IMG/VR virus record: IMGVR_UViG_3300021963_000836
Coordinates: 1-20,072 of that record
Strand: one strand, 5' to 3'
Length of the DNA: 20,072 bases
Source of the DNA: a virus
Every line of letters begins with the position of its first letter. The stretch's first letter is position 1. The notes under the pieces are model-generated. The model ran no database searches. It was given only the letters and a program-made list of their open reading frames with translations, and was not told where the DNA came from. The position numbers and the translations under genes are program-made. This document shows, in pieces, positions 1 through 7,502 of the stretch.

Positions 1-19
1 TTCTTTTAAAAATATATTT

Positions 20-50
20 TAGCAAAAATAGCATTTGCCAGCATTTGCTA
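20..50. repeat. Inverted repeat with internal direct repeat
   Basis: The arms tagcaaa (20-26) and tttgcta (44-50) are reverse complements. Between them the octamer gcatttgc occurs at 31-38 and again at 41-48, one helical turn apart. This could be a protein-binding site, or a weak hairpin ending an upstream gene that lies outside the window. There is no T-tract typical of an intrinsic terminator directly after it. Confidence 0.45.
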
Positions 51-61
51 TAAATAGAAAT

Positions 62-117
62 TAAGTTTACATAATCTTTTATTGAAATAATTTATTGACA
101 AAATAAGTTTACATAAT
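62..117. repeat. 14-bp direct repeat pair, 42 bp apart
   Basis: The sequence taagtttacataat occurs exactly at 62-75 and 104-117. The 42-bp centre-to-centre distance is close to four helical turns, so a protein bound to both copies would sit on the same DNA face. It may be an operator or terminase recognition element; that is inference from position. Confidence 0.55.
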
Positions 118-131
118 TAACTTGAAAAAGA

Positions 132-178
132 TTGATTTATTTAGTAAGTTGATTTATTTAGATAAGTTAGATAAGTTA
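132..178. repeat. Short tandem repeats (TTGATTTATTTAG and GATAAGTTA)
   Basis: ttgatttatttag occurs at 132-144 and 149-161. The downstream copy runs into two perfect tandem 9-mers gataagtta at 161-169 and 170-178. These iterated units look like binding sites for a DNA-binding protein such as the terminase small subunit, but no factor can be named from sequence. Confidence 0.5.
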
Positions 179-206
179 ATTTATCGTTGCTATCTCTAAA
201 TATCAC

Positions 207-230
207 ACGCGCGCGTTAACTAATTGTTAA
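207..230. promoter_or_regulatory. GC palindrome and inverted repeat just before terS start
   Basis: acgcgcgcgt at 207-216 is a perfect palindrome of alternating C and G in a region that is otherwise almost all A and T. Immediately after it lies an inverted repeat ttaac (216-220) / gttaa (226-230), ending four bases before the ATG at 235. Possible roles are an operator for the first late gene, a terminase nicking or binding site, or a nucleoid-protein boundary. The function is not established. Confidence 0.4.
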
Positions 231-234
231 AAAA

Positions 235-714
235 ATGCATGATTTAAAAGAAATAAAAAAAAAGGAATTATCAAAAGCTGATTCATTCGAATTGCTCGAA
301 AAAAATATTGATTATGTATTAAATAAGATAAGCAGTAATATTAGTTATGCTTCTATAGCTAAAGAATTCAACATTAATGTAGCTAATCTTTGCTTCTTTC
401 TCAATCAAGATCAAATAAAAGAAAAAAAAGAATTAGCACTTCAACTAGCTTCATACATACAAATTGAAGAAGCTAAGCAACATCTTGAATCGATAGACGC
501 TGATGATACGAACGCAAGTGTTCGCAAGAAATGCGAATTATCACAATTTGCAACATATTTGGCAAAAGTTAAGAATAGAAAAGAATTTGATTTAAATTAT
601 AAGTCTCAAGAATCACTGACAAACAATAATAATATTATTACTCCGCAACTTACGCTTAAAGTTGTTAATAATTCCGAAAATCAATTAAAAATCACAAATG
701 AAGAAAGTAACTAA
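235..714 (+). CDS. terS: Probable terminase small subunit
   Basis: This 159-residue, mainly helical, charged protein lies directly upstream of the large terminase. That position and size fit a small terminase subunit, which recognises viral DNA and starts packaging into the prohead. Residues 38-57 (YASIAKEFNINVANLCFFLN) look like a helix-turn-helix, in the place where small terminases carry their DNA-binding domain. Residues 95-120, basic and helical, resemble the oligomerisation segment of this family. The tail from about 125 on is Asn-rich and probably disordered. The ATG at 235 is the first in frame and has no Shine-Dalgarno sequence. The 3' end overlaps the next small ORF by 17 bases. The call rests on context and the helix-turn-helix, not on a diagnostic motif. 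Confidence 0.65.
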   Translation: MHDLKEIKKKELSKADSFELLEKNIDYVLNKISSNISYASIAKEFNINVANLCFFLNQDQIKEKKELALQLASYIQIEEAKQHLESIDADDTNASVRKKCELSQFATYLAKVKNRKEFDLNYKSQESLTNNNNIITPQLTLKVVNNSENQLKITNEESN

Positions 715-856
715 AATATCATTATTCTTATTAATTCTACTAATTTCTAATAATAGCTTCGCAACGTGTCGCTGTGTCTGTATCAACCGCCAATCAATGC
801 AAATGTGTGATTTAGCTTACGACTTCCCCGCAAATTGCACGCTTAATAGATGCTAA
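698..856 (+). CDS. Small secreted cysteine-rich peptide (52 aa)
   Basis: A complete 52-codon ORF fills the otherwise empty gap between the two terminase genes. It starts with ATG at 698 inside the terS 3' end and stops at TAA 854-856 inside the first codons of terL, so it is coupled to both. The N-terminus is a textbook signal peptide: MKK, a hydrophobic core of Leu/Ile at about residues 8-16, then SNNSFA as a likely cleavage site after residue 22. The predicted mature peptide is only about 30 residues and holds six cysteines (24, 26, 28, 37, 47, 52), beginning TCRCVC. An even number of cysteines in an exported peptide suggests disulfide bonds in the periplasm. From memory, short signal-peptide proteins with a C-R-C-V core occur in other phage late regions, but I know of no proven function. 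Confidence 0.72.
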   Translation: MKKVTKISLFLLILLISNNSFATCRCVCINRQSMQMCDLAYDFPANCTLNRC

Positions 857-2322
857 ATGTTGTAAATTTCGAACTGCAAGAAAAACAATCTATTTGTTGG
901 ACTTCGCCAGCAACTGAAATTCTTTATGGCGGTAGTGCTGGCGGGGGTAAGTCTCACGCCATGCGAGTAATTGCAATAATGCTTGCTTTTAGTGTTCCAA
1001 ATATTCAAATTTATTTATTTCGTCGAGTGTTCGCTGACCTGCTCAAAAATCATGTTGAAGGCTCTTCGGGGTTTCGTGCGTTGCTTGCTCCGTGGATTAA
1101 AGAAAAATTTGTAAAAATCACTGAAGAGGAAATAACGTTCCAAAATGGTGCAAAAATTTATTTGTGCCATTGCCAGCATGAGAAGGACGTGTACAAATAT
1201 CAAGGGGCTGAAATGCAAGTGATTTTGATTGATGAGTTGACGCATTTTAGCGAGAAAATTTACAAATTCTTAAGAGGTAGAGCAAGGCTTGGCGGTGTTG
1301 AAGTGCCAGAGCATTTAAAACATAAACTCCCGCTTATCTTGTGCGGTAGCAACCCCGGGGGAATTGGTCATGAATTTGTTAAACAAATGTTTATTGATAA
1401 CTGCAAACCCTTTGAGCTTAGAAAAATGAGCGTTGAAGATGGTGGAATGATTAGACAATATATCCCCGCAAGACTTAGTGATAATGAAGTATTGATGCGT
1501 AATGATCCGAATTATGCTGACAAACTGATGGGCTTAGGCGGTGCATTAGCAAAAGCAATGTTAGACGGAGATTGGGACGCTATTGAAGGGGCTTATTTTG
1601 ACAATTTTGACGCAAAAAAACATGTTATTGATTATGTCAATGTTCCGCATACTTGGCACAAGATAAGAGCTTTTGACTGGGGCTATTCTCGCCCATTTTG
1701 TGTGCTTTGGGGTGCAGTGTCGGACGGCTCGCTTGTTGATTGCGGAGGCATTAAGCGTAGTTTTGCAAGAGGCGCAATCATTGTTTATCGTGAATTCTAT
1801 GGTTGCACTGGCAAAGCAAACGAAGGCTTAAAAATGAATGTTCCCGAAATCGCTAAGACAATTAAAGAATTGCAGATGGGGGAAAAAATGGATGCAATGG
1901 TTGCTGACCCTGCAATATTTGATGTTTCAAGCGGGGAATCAATCGCTAATCAATTTGAGAAGCAAGGAATTGGCTGGCTTCCTGCTGATAATAAACGGGT
2001 TAATGGTTGGCAACAAATAAGAGCAAGGTTTACTGGTAATGAAGATGAGCAACCACTTCTTTACATAACTTCTAATTGCAAGAATCTACTACGCACGATT
2101 CCACTTATGCAATATGATAATTCTAAGCCTGAGGATTTAAACACAGATTTAGAAGATCATGCAGTTGATACTTTACGCTATTTGTGCATGAGTCGCCCGA
2201 TTATTCCAGCTGAAATTAAAAAACCAATGACAATGCAGGAATCAATAAATAAACAATTTGAAGTGCAAAGGTTAATTGATGAAATAAAAAAACAAAATGA
2301 ACTATTGACAAAAAGAAAGTAA
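850..2322 (+). CDS. terL: Terminase large subunit (DNA-packaging ATPase/nuclease)
   Basis: The 490-residue protein has the two-domain plan of a large terminase, the motor that pumps DNA into the prohead through the portal and cuts it. In the ATPase domain, Walker A is GGSAGGGKS (27-35, Lys34), Walker B with catalytic Glu is VILIDE (124-129), and the coupling motif is GSNPGG (166-171). The RNase H-like nuclease domain starts near AFDWGYSRP (274-282). Candidate metal-binding acidic residues are Asp276, Asp353 (VADPA) and Asp436/Asp440 (EDHAVD). The 5' end carries FELQEKQ, resembling the adenine-binding segment before Walker A. The ATG at 850 overlaps the preceding small ORF by 7 bases, which suggests translational coupling. 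The gene looks full length and intact. Confidence 0.96.
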   Translation: MLNVVNFELQEKQSICWTSPATEILYGGSAGGGKSHAMRVIAIMLAFSVPNIQIYLFRRVFADLLKNHVEGSSGFRALLAPWIKEKFVKITEEEITFQNGAKIYLCHCQHEKDVYKYQGAEMQVILIDELTHFSEKIYKFLRGRARLGGVEVPEHLKHKLPLILCGSNPGGIGHEFVKQMFIDNCKPFELRKMSVEDGGMIRQYIPARLSDNEVLMRNDPNYADKLMGLGGALAKAMLDGDWDAIEGAYFDNFDAKKHVIDYVNVPHTWHKIRAFDWGYSRPFCVLWGAVSDGSLVDCGGIKRSFARGAIIVYREFYGCTGKANEGLKMNVPEIAKTIKELQMGEKMDAMVADPAIFDVSSGESIANQFEKQGIGWLPADNKRVNGWQQIRARFTGNEDEQPLLYITSNCKNLLRTIPLMQYDNSKPEDLNTDLEDHAVDTLRYLCMSRPIIPAEIKKPMTMQESINKQFEVQRLIDEIKKQNELLTKRK

Positions 2323-2341
2323 TAAATAATATAAAAAAAAT

Positions 2342-4600
2342 ATGAGCATGAACCAAATTGAAACACAAGACGAATTATCATCATTCACAGGCGAGCAAAG
2401 GCTTGTTGATATTTGGCGTCGTGAAATTGACAACGCTAAAAAATATCACGAAAAATCAAAAGAAATCGCTAAAAAATATCAGGAAATTTACGAATCCCAA
2501 GCGGAAGAAGCTGAATTACAATCAAATTTCCCAATATTTTGGAGCAATACACAAGTTTTAAGACCACTTCTATTTTCTAAGCTTCCCAAGGCAAATATTA
2601 CGCAATCTTTTTTTAATGACGATGAGATTTCAAGAATAGCTAGTGAATTAGTTGAAAGATTAATTACTTATTTGCTAAAAGAATCTGATGCAGAAAATCA
2701 AATTGAGAAAATAAGAGATGCTTATTTGGTTCAAGGCATTGGAATACCAAGAATTGTATTTATACCGCCTGAACCAATTGAAATTAAAACTAAAAAGAAA
2801 AAGAAAAAACAAAAGCCAGAAATGGAAGATGAAGGCGAATCTGAAAATGAAGATGAATCATCATCTAAGGATTATTCCGAAGATATGGCGGAAGGTGAAA
2901 CTGAAGACACAGAAGAAGAAACAACTTACGAAACTGATGAATCTAAAAAATCATTCACGATTGAATTTGTTGATTACCAAGATTTTCTTAAAAGCACAGA
3001 AAAAGAATGGAATAGGTTAAGATGGGTTGCGTTTAGAAAATATTATTCACGCAAAGAATTAATTGATTATTTTGGCAAGAAAGGTGAAAAAGTGCCAATG
3101 ACTAACAATAAATTTGAATATCTTGGTGAACAAGAAGAAGATCTATATAAACTATGCGAAGTTTGGGAAATTTGGGATAAGGAAAACAAAATGTGTCATT
3201 TTATCACTTTTGCTGGCGATGGTTATGTTTTAGATAGCCAAGAAGATGGTTATAATCTAAAAAATTTCTTCCCAATACCGATGCCGATGGGGCTTAATGA
3301 GTCTAAAAAGCTATTACCCGCCCCTTTATTTTCGAAGTATAAAAATTTATCCGAAGATTTAACTGAAATTCATGACAGAATTCAAAGCTTAATCAAGCAA
3401 GCTAAATTTACAGGTGCTTATACTTCATTTGCCGAGGAATCAGACATTCAAAATATAATGAATGGTAATGATGGCGAATTTAAACCACTTAAAACTACTG
3501 CAAATATTGATGATGCTAGAAAATTAGTTGTATTTAAACCCCTCAATGAAATTGTTAATACAATTACTGTTTTAAGAACTGAAAAGATGGCACTTAAGCA
3601 AGATATTCAGGAAATAACTGGTTTAAGTGATATCGTCCGCGGTTATAGTGTAGCAAGTGAAACCGCAACGGCTCAACAATTAAAAGGTAATTTTGCTATT
3701 AGCAGAATCCAACCATTACAAAAAGAGGTTGAGTTCACTATAAGAGACACAATAAGACTCTTGGCGGAGTTGGCAGTTGAAAAAATGTCTATTGATGAGA
3801 TAATTAAAATAACTGGCTTAAAAGTTGTTGATGTTGAATTAATAATGAAAAATGCTCGTCAATCTATTGAAATGGAAAAAAGGCACGCAATTTCATTATT
3901 AAAGCCCGAAGACCCCAATAATCAAGAAAAAATTATGATGTTGGAGCAACAAGCACAACTTGGCTTGCAAAAAACATTAAAAGATTTACAAGATCAGCTA
4001 AAAGGCTTTGTGATTCAATATAAAGACAAATATAAATTAGAAAAAACAATTAAAAACGATAAACTTCGTTGTATTTCTATTGATATTGAGACTGATAGCA
4101 CGGTAAAGATAGACCAAAACCAAGAAAAAATGGATAGAATGGAATATATTCGCACTATTGGCCAAACAATTCAATCTATGGTCCCAGCCGTTCAAACTAA
4201 TGTTATTTCTAAAGATGCACTCAATGAATTTGTAATTTTTGCCTCGAAACCATTTAAAGTTGGTAGAAACCTTGAAAATTATCTTAAAAATGAAGAGCCA
4301 ATTGAGGAAAAACCAGACCCGCAAGCAATGATAGCACAAGCTGAACTTGAAATGAAAAAACAAGAATTACAATTGAAAGCACAAGAAATAACTGGTAAAT
4401 TAGATTTAGAACAACAAAAAGTAAATGTTGATAAGGCTAAGGTTCTAAATGACCAGAATAAATTTGAGCAAAAACTAGAATTTGAAGATGCTAATAAACA
4501 AGCTGATAGAGAAAGCAAAAGACTTGATATGAAAGTTAAAGCTGGAACGGAACTTGTAAATGAGCAAATTCGTAATGCTAACCAACCAACGCAAATATAA
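2342..4600 (+). CDS. Portal protein
   Basis: This 752-residue protein directly after terL fits the large portal of podovirus-like phages, a dodecameric ring at one capsid vertex through which DNA enters and leaves. Residues 63-86 ([18 protein letters not shown], then LPKANI) match a conserved N-terminal block I associate with this portal family. Residues 150-205 form an unusual insert: a run of lysines followed by about 45 residues dominated by Glu, Asp and Ser. The end, from about 670, is Gln/Lys/Glu-rich and helical, as in portals with a C-terminal barrel. There is no Shine-Dalgarno sequence. A second ATG at 2348 (third codon) is an alternative start. The 19-base gap after terL contains A-rich sequence only. 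Confidence 0.88.
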   Translation: MSMNQIETQDELSSFTGEQRLVDIWRREIDNAKKYHEKSKEIAKKYQEIYESQAEEAELQSNFPIFWSNTQVLRPLLFSKLPKANITQSFFNDDEISRIASELVERLITYLLKESDAENQIEKIRDAYLVQGIGIPRIVFIPPEPIEIKTKKKKKKQKPEMEDEGESENEDESSSKDYSEDMAEGETEDTEEETTYETDESKKSFTIEFVDYQDFLKSTEKEWNRLRWVAFRKYYSRKELIDYFGKKGEKVPMTNNKFEYLGEQEEDLYKLCEVWEIWDKENKMCHFITFAGDGYVLDSQEDGYNLKNFFPIPMPMGLNESKKLLPAPLFSKYKNLSEDLTEIHDRIQSLIKQAKFTGAYTSFAEESDIQNIMNGNDGEFKPLKTTANIDDARKLVVFKPLNEIVNTITVLRTEKMALKQDIQEITGLSDIVRGYSVASETATAQQLKGNFAISRIQPLQKEVEFTIRDTIRLLAELAVEKMSIDEIIKITGLKVVDVELIMKNARQSIEMEKRHAISLLKPEDPNNQEKIMMLEQQAQLGLQKTLKDLQDQLKGFVIQYKDKYKLEKTIKNDKLRCISIDIETDSTVKIDQNQEKMDRMEYIRTIGQTIQSMVPAVQTNVISKDALNEFVIFASKPFKVGRNLENYLKNEEPIEEKPDPQAMIAQAELEMKKQELQLKAQEITGKLDLEQQKVNVDKAKVLNDQNKFEQKLEFEDANKQADRESKRLDMKVKAGTELVNEQIRNANQPTQI

Positions 4601-4601
4601 T

Positions 4602-4736
4602 ATGCCATTAAAAAAAGGTTCATCAAATAAAGTTATTTCTGCTAACATTAAAAAAGAAATGAAAGCTGGCAAGCCACAAAGACAGGCAATCGCAATTGCC
4701 TTGTCTAATGCTGGTAAATCTAAAAAGAAAAAATAA
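4602..4736 (+). CDS. DUF6496-like small basic protein (44 aa)
   Basis: A 44-codon ORF starts one base after the portal stop and ends two bases before the next gene. It begins [10 protein letters not shown] and contains [16 protein letters not shown] (23-38) followed by a lysine-rich tail. The QAIAIALS-x-AG pattern is the signature I know from DUF6496 and related short phage proteins, which often lie near structural genes. Its function is unknown. About a third of the residues are lysine or arginine, so nucleic acid binding is possible but unproven. The start at 4602 is the only ATG giving this conserved N-terminus. Confidence 0.78.
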   Translation: MPLKKGSSNKVISANIKKEMKAGKPQRQAIAIALSNAGKSKKKK

Positions 4737-4738
4737 AT

Positions 4739-4897
4739 ATGAAAAAAGGTTTATATGCAAATATTCACGCTAAAAGAGCAAGAATTGAAGCTGGTTCAGG
4801 CGAGAAAATGAGAAAAGTAGGAACAAAAGGTGCTCCTACTGCTAAAAATTTTAAAGAAGCTAAAAAAACTGCTAAAAATGACAAAAAAAACAGTTAA
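4739..4897 (+). CDS. Small basic conserved phage protein, KKGLYANIHAKR type (52 aa)
   Basis: This 52-codon ORF encodes MKKGLYANIHAKRARIEAGS, then GEKMRKVGTKGAPTAKNF and a Lys-rich tail. The block from LYANIHAKR through GAPTA is strongly familiar from hypothetical proteins of cyanophages, marine phages and other environmental phages, so this is a real conserved gene although short. No function is known to me. It is rich in lysine, lacks cysteines and membrane segments, and looks soluble. It starts two bases after the previous stop, and its last 20 bases overlap the start of the following gene. It probably shares the portal-scaffold transcript. Confidence 0.78.
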   Translation: MKKGLYANIHAKRARIEAGSGEKMRKVGTKGAPTAKNFKEAKKTAKNDKKNS

Positions 4898-5144
4898 TTT
4901 AAGTATCGGGCGTGGTGAGAAGTCAAAAACAGGAGGACTTACCGCTAAAGGTAGAGAAAAATATAATAATGCAACTGGAAGTAATTTAAAACCACCAGTA
5001 AGTAGAGAACAAGCACAGAAAAGCCCAAAAGCGGCCGCTCGTAGAAAATCCTTTTGCGCTAGAATGTCAGGAGTTCCTGGTCCAACATCTAAAAATGGTA
5101 AACCAACTCGTAAAGGATTAGCATTAAAAAAATGGGATTGTTAA
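4878..5144 (+). CDS. DUF6321-like protein (88 aa)
   Basis: The reading frame is open from 4830, but conserved sequence begins at the ATG at 4878 (MTKKTVNLSIGRGEK), so that start is chosen; it overlaps the preceding gene by 20 bases. The protein is basic, with the order KSKTGGLTAKGREKYN (about 16-31), SNLKPPVS (35-42), KAAARRKSFCARMSG (51-65), GP (67-68) and GKPTRKGLALKKWDC at the C-terminus. This pattern is what I recognise as DUF6321, found in many environmental phages and of unknown function. Two cysteines, in SFCARM and at the terminal residue, are part of the conserved blocks. Its place between portal and scaffold is consistent with a minor head or DNA-associated role, but that is inference. 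Confidence 0.8.
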   Translation: MTKKTVNLSIGRGEKSKTGGLTAKGREKYNNATGSNLKPPVSREQAQKSPKAAARRKSFCARMSGVPGPTSKNGKPTRKGLALKKWDC

Positions 5145-5148
5145 ATGT

Positions 5149-5496
5149 ATGCTATTTAAATATTTATTTGATGATTCTTATATGGATTGCCGATTTAGAA
5201 CTAAAATAAGTCGTCAATTAACTTATTTAGAATATAAAACAAAAAATAAAATTATAAAAAGAATATTTAGTTTGCTTAGCAGTCTGCAAGAAAAAATATT
5301 ACCTATTCATTATAGCTTAAATTTAAAAAAAATAATCGAACCTATTTATATAGAAAAAAAAGAAGATTTAACGATTGACGGCTATATTAATAAATATGGC
5401 TCAATTTATAATCACGCTGATGGTAAGAATTACACTACAAAAAAATCTTATCTTGATGCCTTAAAAAAAACAGGACATCATATTAAAGATTATTAG
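5149..5496 (+). CDS. Hypothetical protein between DUF6321 gene and scaffold (115 aa)
   Basis: I do not recognise this gene with certainty. It is a basic protein of 115 residues with no membrane segment. The N-terminal 60 residues look helical. The C-terminal 40 (DGYINKYGSIYNHADGKNYTT then KKSYLDALKKTGHHIKDY) resemble a short module seen in small phage proteins next to portal genes, in which a phrase like GK.YT.KS..R..LK..G follows a Tyr/Gly stretch. Start choice: an ATG at 5145 opens only a four-codon frame, so ATG 5149 is used; it lies four bases after the preceding stop. There is no Shine-Dalgarno sequence. Gene order suggests co-transcription with portal and scaffold. Confidence 0.65.
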   Translation: MLFKYLFDDSYMDCRFRTKISRQLTYLEYKTKNKIIKRIFSLLSSLQEKILPIHYSLNLKKIIEPIYIEKKEDLTIDGYINKYGSIYNHADGKNYTTKKSYLDALKKTGHHIKDY

Positions 5497-5531
5497 CTAT
5501 TGACAATTATTATTAACCAACTATTTTGATT

Positions 5532-6479
5532 ATGGATACACAGGAAAACTACAAAAAAGAAATGCTTGATTTAATTAAGCAAAATACCGATTTACAAGAG
5601 CTCGAAGCTGTTGAAGAAAAGGTTGAAGAAGTAGCAACTGAAGAAATCCAAGATAAAGAAGAAACACCAAACGAAGAAGAAACCGAAAATAATGAGAGCG
5701 AGAACCAAGAAAAGGTTAAAATTGATAATGAAGTCAATATCGACAAAGAATTATCAGGTTTACCTAAAGAATTGGTAGAAGCTGTCAAAACTTTTAAAGA
5801 CCCTGAAGATAGGGAAAAAGCTATTAAAATTGCCAAAGAACAGCGTGCAAGAGAAGACAGGCTACATTTACAACTTGGCAATACTAAGAAAGAGCTTGAA
5901 AATGTAAGTGGATTATTAAGAAATTTAGAAACTAATCCTGCTGAAACTTTTAAAGCCTTAGCAAAACGAGTCAATTTTAATTTAAAACAAGTCGTAGATG
6001 AAGCTGTTTATGAAGATGAGTTATACCTCACTCCCGAAGAGCAAATCAAACGAGAAGCAGAAAATATCAAACAAAACTCTTATCAGTTATTACAAGCGGA
6101 AGTTAATAAACGAGAAGCTCAAGAGCTATTGGCAGAATTTTTAGAAGATTCATCTCATAAAGAGCAATTAATCGTAGAACATCAACAAGAATTTATTAGT
6201 TTTTACAATCAAGAATTAGTAAAAAATGGTGTAAAAGATTATTATCCTTTAAAAGATAGAAAAAAAGCAATGGAAACTGCTTATTTACGAATTGAAAGAT
6301 TGCAACCTGATTTTGAAGACAAAATTAGAGAAAAAATCTTAAAAGAAATAAACGAGCAAAAAAAAGAAAAATTTGATGAAGCTAAAAAGCAACAAAGAAT
6401 TTCAAAACCAGTTGCTAATGGAAACAAGCCTTTAACTTATAAAGAAGAACAACTCGCGTTAATACGCAAATATAGCTAG
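5532..6479 (+). CDS. Probable capsid scaffolding protein
   Basis: This protein of 315 residues lies immediately before the major capsid gene, the usual place for scaffold, which directs prohead assembly and is then removed. It is extremely charged: residues 22-65 are mostly Glu, Asn and Lys, and long coiled-coil or helical stretches occupy about 75-135 and 165-290. The basic end (ISKPVANGNKPLTYKEEQLALIRKYS, 290-315) fits a capsid-binding C-terminal tail. There are no cysteines. The frame is also open from a TTG at 5526, but ATG 5532 is the more likely start. No Shine-Dalgarno sequence is seen. The assignment rests on composition and position; no protease gene is present nearby. Confidence 0.78.
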   Translation: MDTQENYKKEMLDLIKQNTDLQELEAVEEKVEEVATEEIQDKEETPNEEETENNESENQEKVKIDNEVNIDKELSGLPKELVEAVKTFKDPEDREKAIKIAKEQRAREDRLHLQLGNTKKELENVSGLLRNLETNPAETFKALAKRVNFNLKQVVDEAVYEDELYLTPEEQIKREAENIKQNSYQLLQAEVNKREAQELLAEFLEDSSHKEQLIVEHQQEFISFYNQELVKNGVKDYYPLKDRKKAMETAYLRIERLQPDFEDKIREKILKEINEQKKEKFDEAKKQQRISKPVANGNKPLTYKEEQLALIRKYS

Positions 6480-6517
6480 ATAAGAATTAAATAACAAAAT
6501 TTAATTTTTATAATATT

Positions 6518-7483
6518 ATGGCTGGAAATCCAAATTATAGCTCATTAATTTCGTCTACATTAGACAAATTTATGAAAGAATCTGTTACGTCATCAGTAAT
6601 CGGTAATAATGCCCTACTTAAAGCTTTGCAAAACAAAGGCAGAATTATGCACGAATCTGGTGGTAGAAACTTTCAAGAAAACATTGCTTATGCAAGCAAT
6701 TCAACAGTTCAGTTCCAAAATCCAACTGATTTATTAAATACTACTCCTCAAGATGAGTTCACTTCTGCAATTTTTGCTCAAAAAATGCTTACAGGAACCG
6801 ATCAAATTTCTGAAAAAGAATTGTTGCAAAATGCTGGGGAAGCAAGAATTTTTAATCTTTTGGAAGGTAAAAGAAAAAACCTAATGGATTCTTTAAGAAA
6901 CCAATTGGGTTCTGCTCTTTTTTCTGACGGCACTGGTTCAGGTGGTTTAGAAATTGGCGGTTTGCAATTATTAGTTGCTGATGATCCAACAACTGGAACA
7001 GTAGGTGGAATTGACCGCTCAACTAATGCTTTCTGGAGAAACCAAGTTTATGACTTTTCAACTTCTGCTGGCGGTAACGCTTCTGCAAGCAATATCCAAG
7101 CTGGTATGAATAGTCTTTATTTAGCTTGTCAAGTTCAAGAAGGTTCTTATCCTGACTTGATTCTTGCTGATATAAACTATTATAGTTTCTTCGAAAATTC
7201 TTTACAGCAAATCCAAAGAATTACAACTACTGGTGAAGGTAAATTAGGATTCGAACAATTAGCTTATAAGTCATCTGCTGTTGTTTATGACCCAAATTGC
7301 CCTAGCAATCATATGTATTTCTTGAATACTGACTATGTAAAGTTCCAACACTTGAATAATCCTTTATTTACTAGAGGCGAAACTCAAAGACCTGTGAACC
7401 AATTATATTATGTAACTCCAGTATATCTATACGGAAACTTGACTATTAGCCTTGCTAGAGTTCATGGTGTTGCTAAAAACTAA
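6518..7483 (+). CDS. Major capsid protein (HK97-fold type)
   Basis: The 321-residue product forms the icosahedral shell. It resembles a common podovirus/siphovirus capsid family in three places: TTPQDEFTSAIFAQKMLTGT (75-94), where an E-loop-to-P-domain boundary is expected; NAGEARIFNLLEGK (105-118) preceding the long helix; and IGGLQLLVADDPTTGTVGGI (146-165) followed by DRSTNAFWRN. The combination of a GGLQ.LVAD block and GGIDR.T..FWRN is highly typical of this family. The N-terminus has no obvious propeptide, consistent with a scaffold removed without cleaving the capsid protein. The gene is preceded by scaffold and followed by a decoration protein. Despite an expected high expression level, no Shine-Dalgarno sequence precedes the ATG, only an A/T-only stretch. 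Confidence 0.93.
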   Translation: MAGNPNYSSLISSTLDKFMKESVTSSVIGNNALLKALQNKGRIMHESGGRNFQENIAYASNSTVQFQNPTDLLNTTPQDEFTSAIFAQKMLTGTDQISEKELLQNAGEARIFNLLEGKRKNLMDSLRNQLGSALFSDGTGSGGLEIGGLQLLVADDPTTGTVGGIDRSTNAFWRNQVYDFSTSAGGNASASNIQAGMNSLYLACQVQEGSYPDLILADINYYSFFENSLQQIQRITTTGEGKLGFEQLAYKSSAVVYDPNCPSNHMYFLNTDYVKFQHLNNPLFTRGETQRPVNQLYYVTPVYLYGNLTISLARVHGVAKN

Positions 7484-7488
7484 AATTT

Positions 7489-7494
7489 AAGGAG
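7489..7494 (+). promoter_or_regulatory. Strong ribosome binding site of the decoration gene
   Basis: AAGGAG ends eight bases before the ATG at 7503 and is the best Shine-Dalgarno match in the window. It stands out because most genes here, including the capsid gene before it, lack one. It suggests independent, high-level translation of the decoration protein. Confidence 0.75.
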
Positions 7495-7502
7495 AAATAA
7501 TT

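Larger units (their letters stand above)
1..234. promoter_or_regulatory. Non-coding control or packaging-site region upstream of terS
   Basis: No open reading frame worth calling is present. The stretch is very AT-rich and full of short repeats: gcatttgc at 31-38 and 41-48 (10-bp period), a 14-bp direct repeat taagtttacataat at 62-75 and 104-117 (42-bp spacing), ttgatttatttag at 132-144 and 149-161, and tandem gataagtta at 161-169 and 170-178. An isolated GC-only palindrome lies at 207-216 and an inverted repeat ttaac/gttaa at 216-230. Lying just before the terminase genes, the region could hold a late promoter, an operator, or a pac/cos-type packaging signal. The sequence alone does not decide between these. 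A TTGACA hexamer at 95-100 has no convincing -10 partner. Confidence 0.6.

Noticed and set aside
2718-3020. Lysine-rich 100-codon frame inside the portal gene on the same strand
   Set aside because: It results from the portal's acidic and lysine repeats read one frame off; the portal frame is conserved and continuous.
4037-4672. Several minus-strand frames opposite the end of the portal and the following small gene
   Set aside because: They mirror the Lys/Gln-rich portal tail, overlap each other, and look like composition shadows, not genes.
5549-5974. Minus-strand frame of 141 codons opposite the scaffold gene
   Set aside because: It is the Ser/Leu/Phe-rich mirror of the Glu/Lys-rich scaffold coding strand; no plausible start region or family is visible.
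6509-6514. Perfect TATAAT just before the capsid gene
   Set aside because: It lies only three bases before the ATG, has no -35 partner, and a start from it would fall inside the gene; AT-rich sequence makes such hits common.
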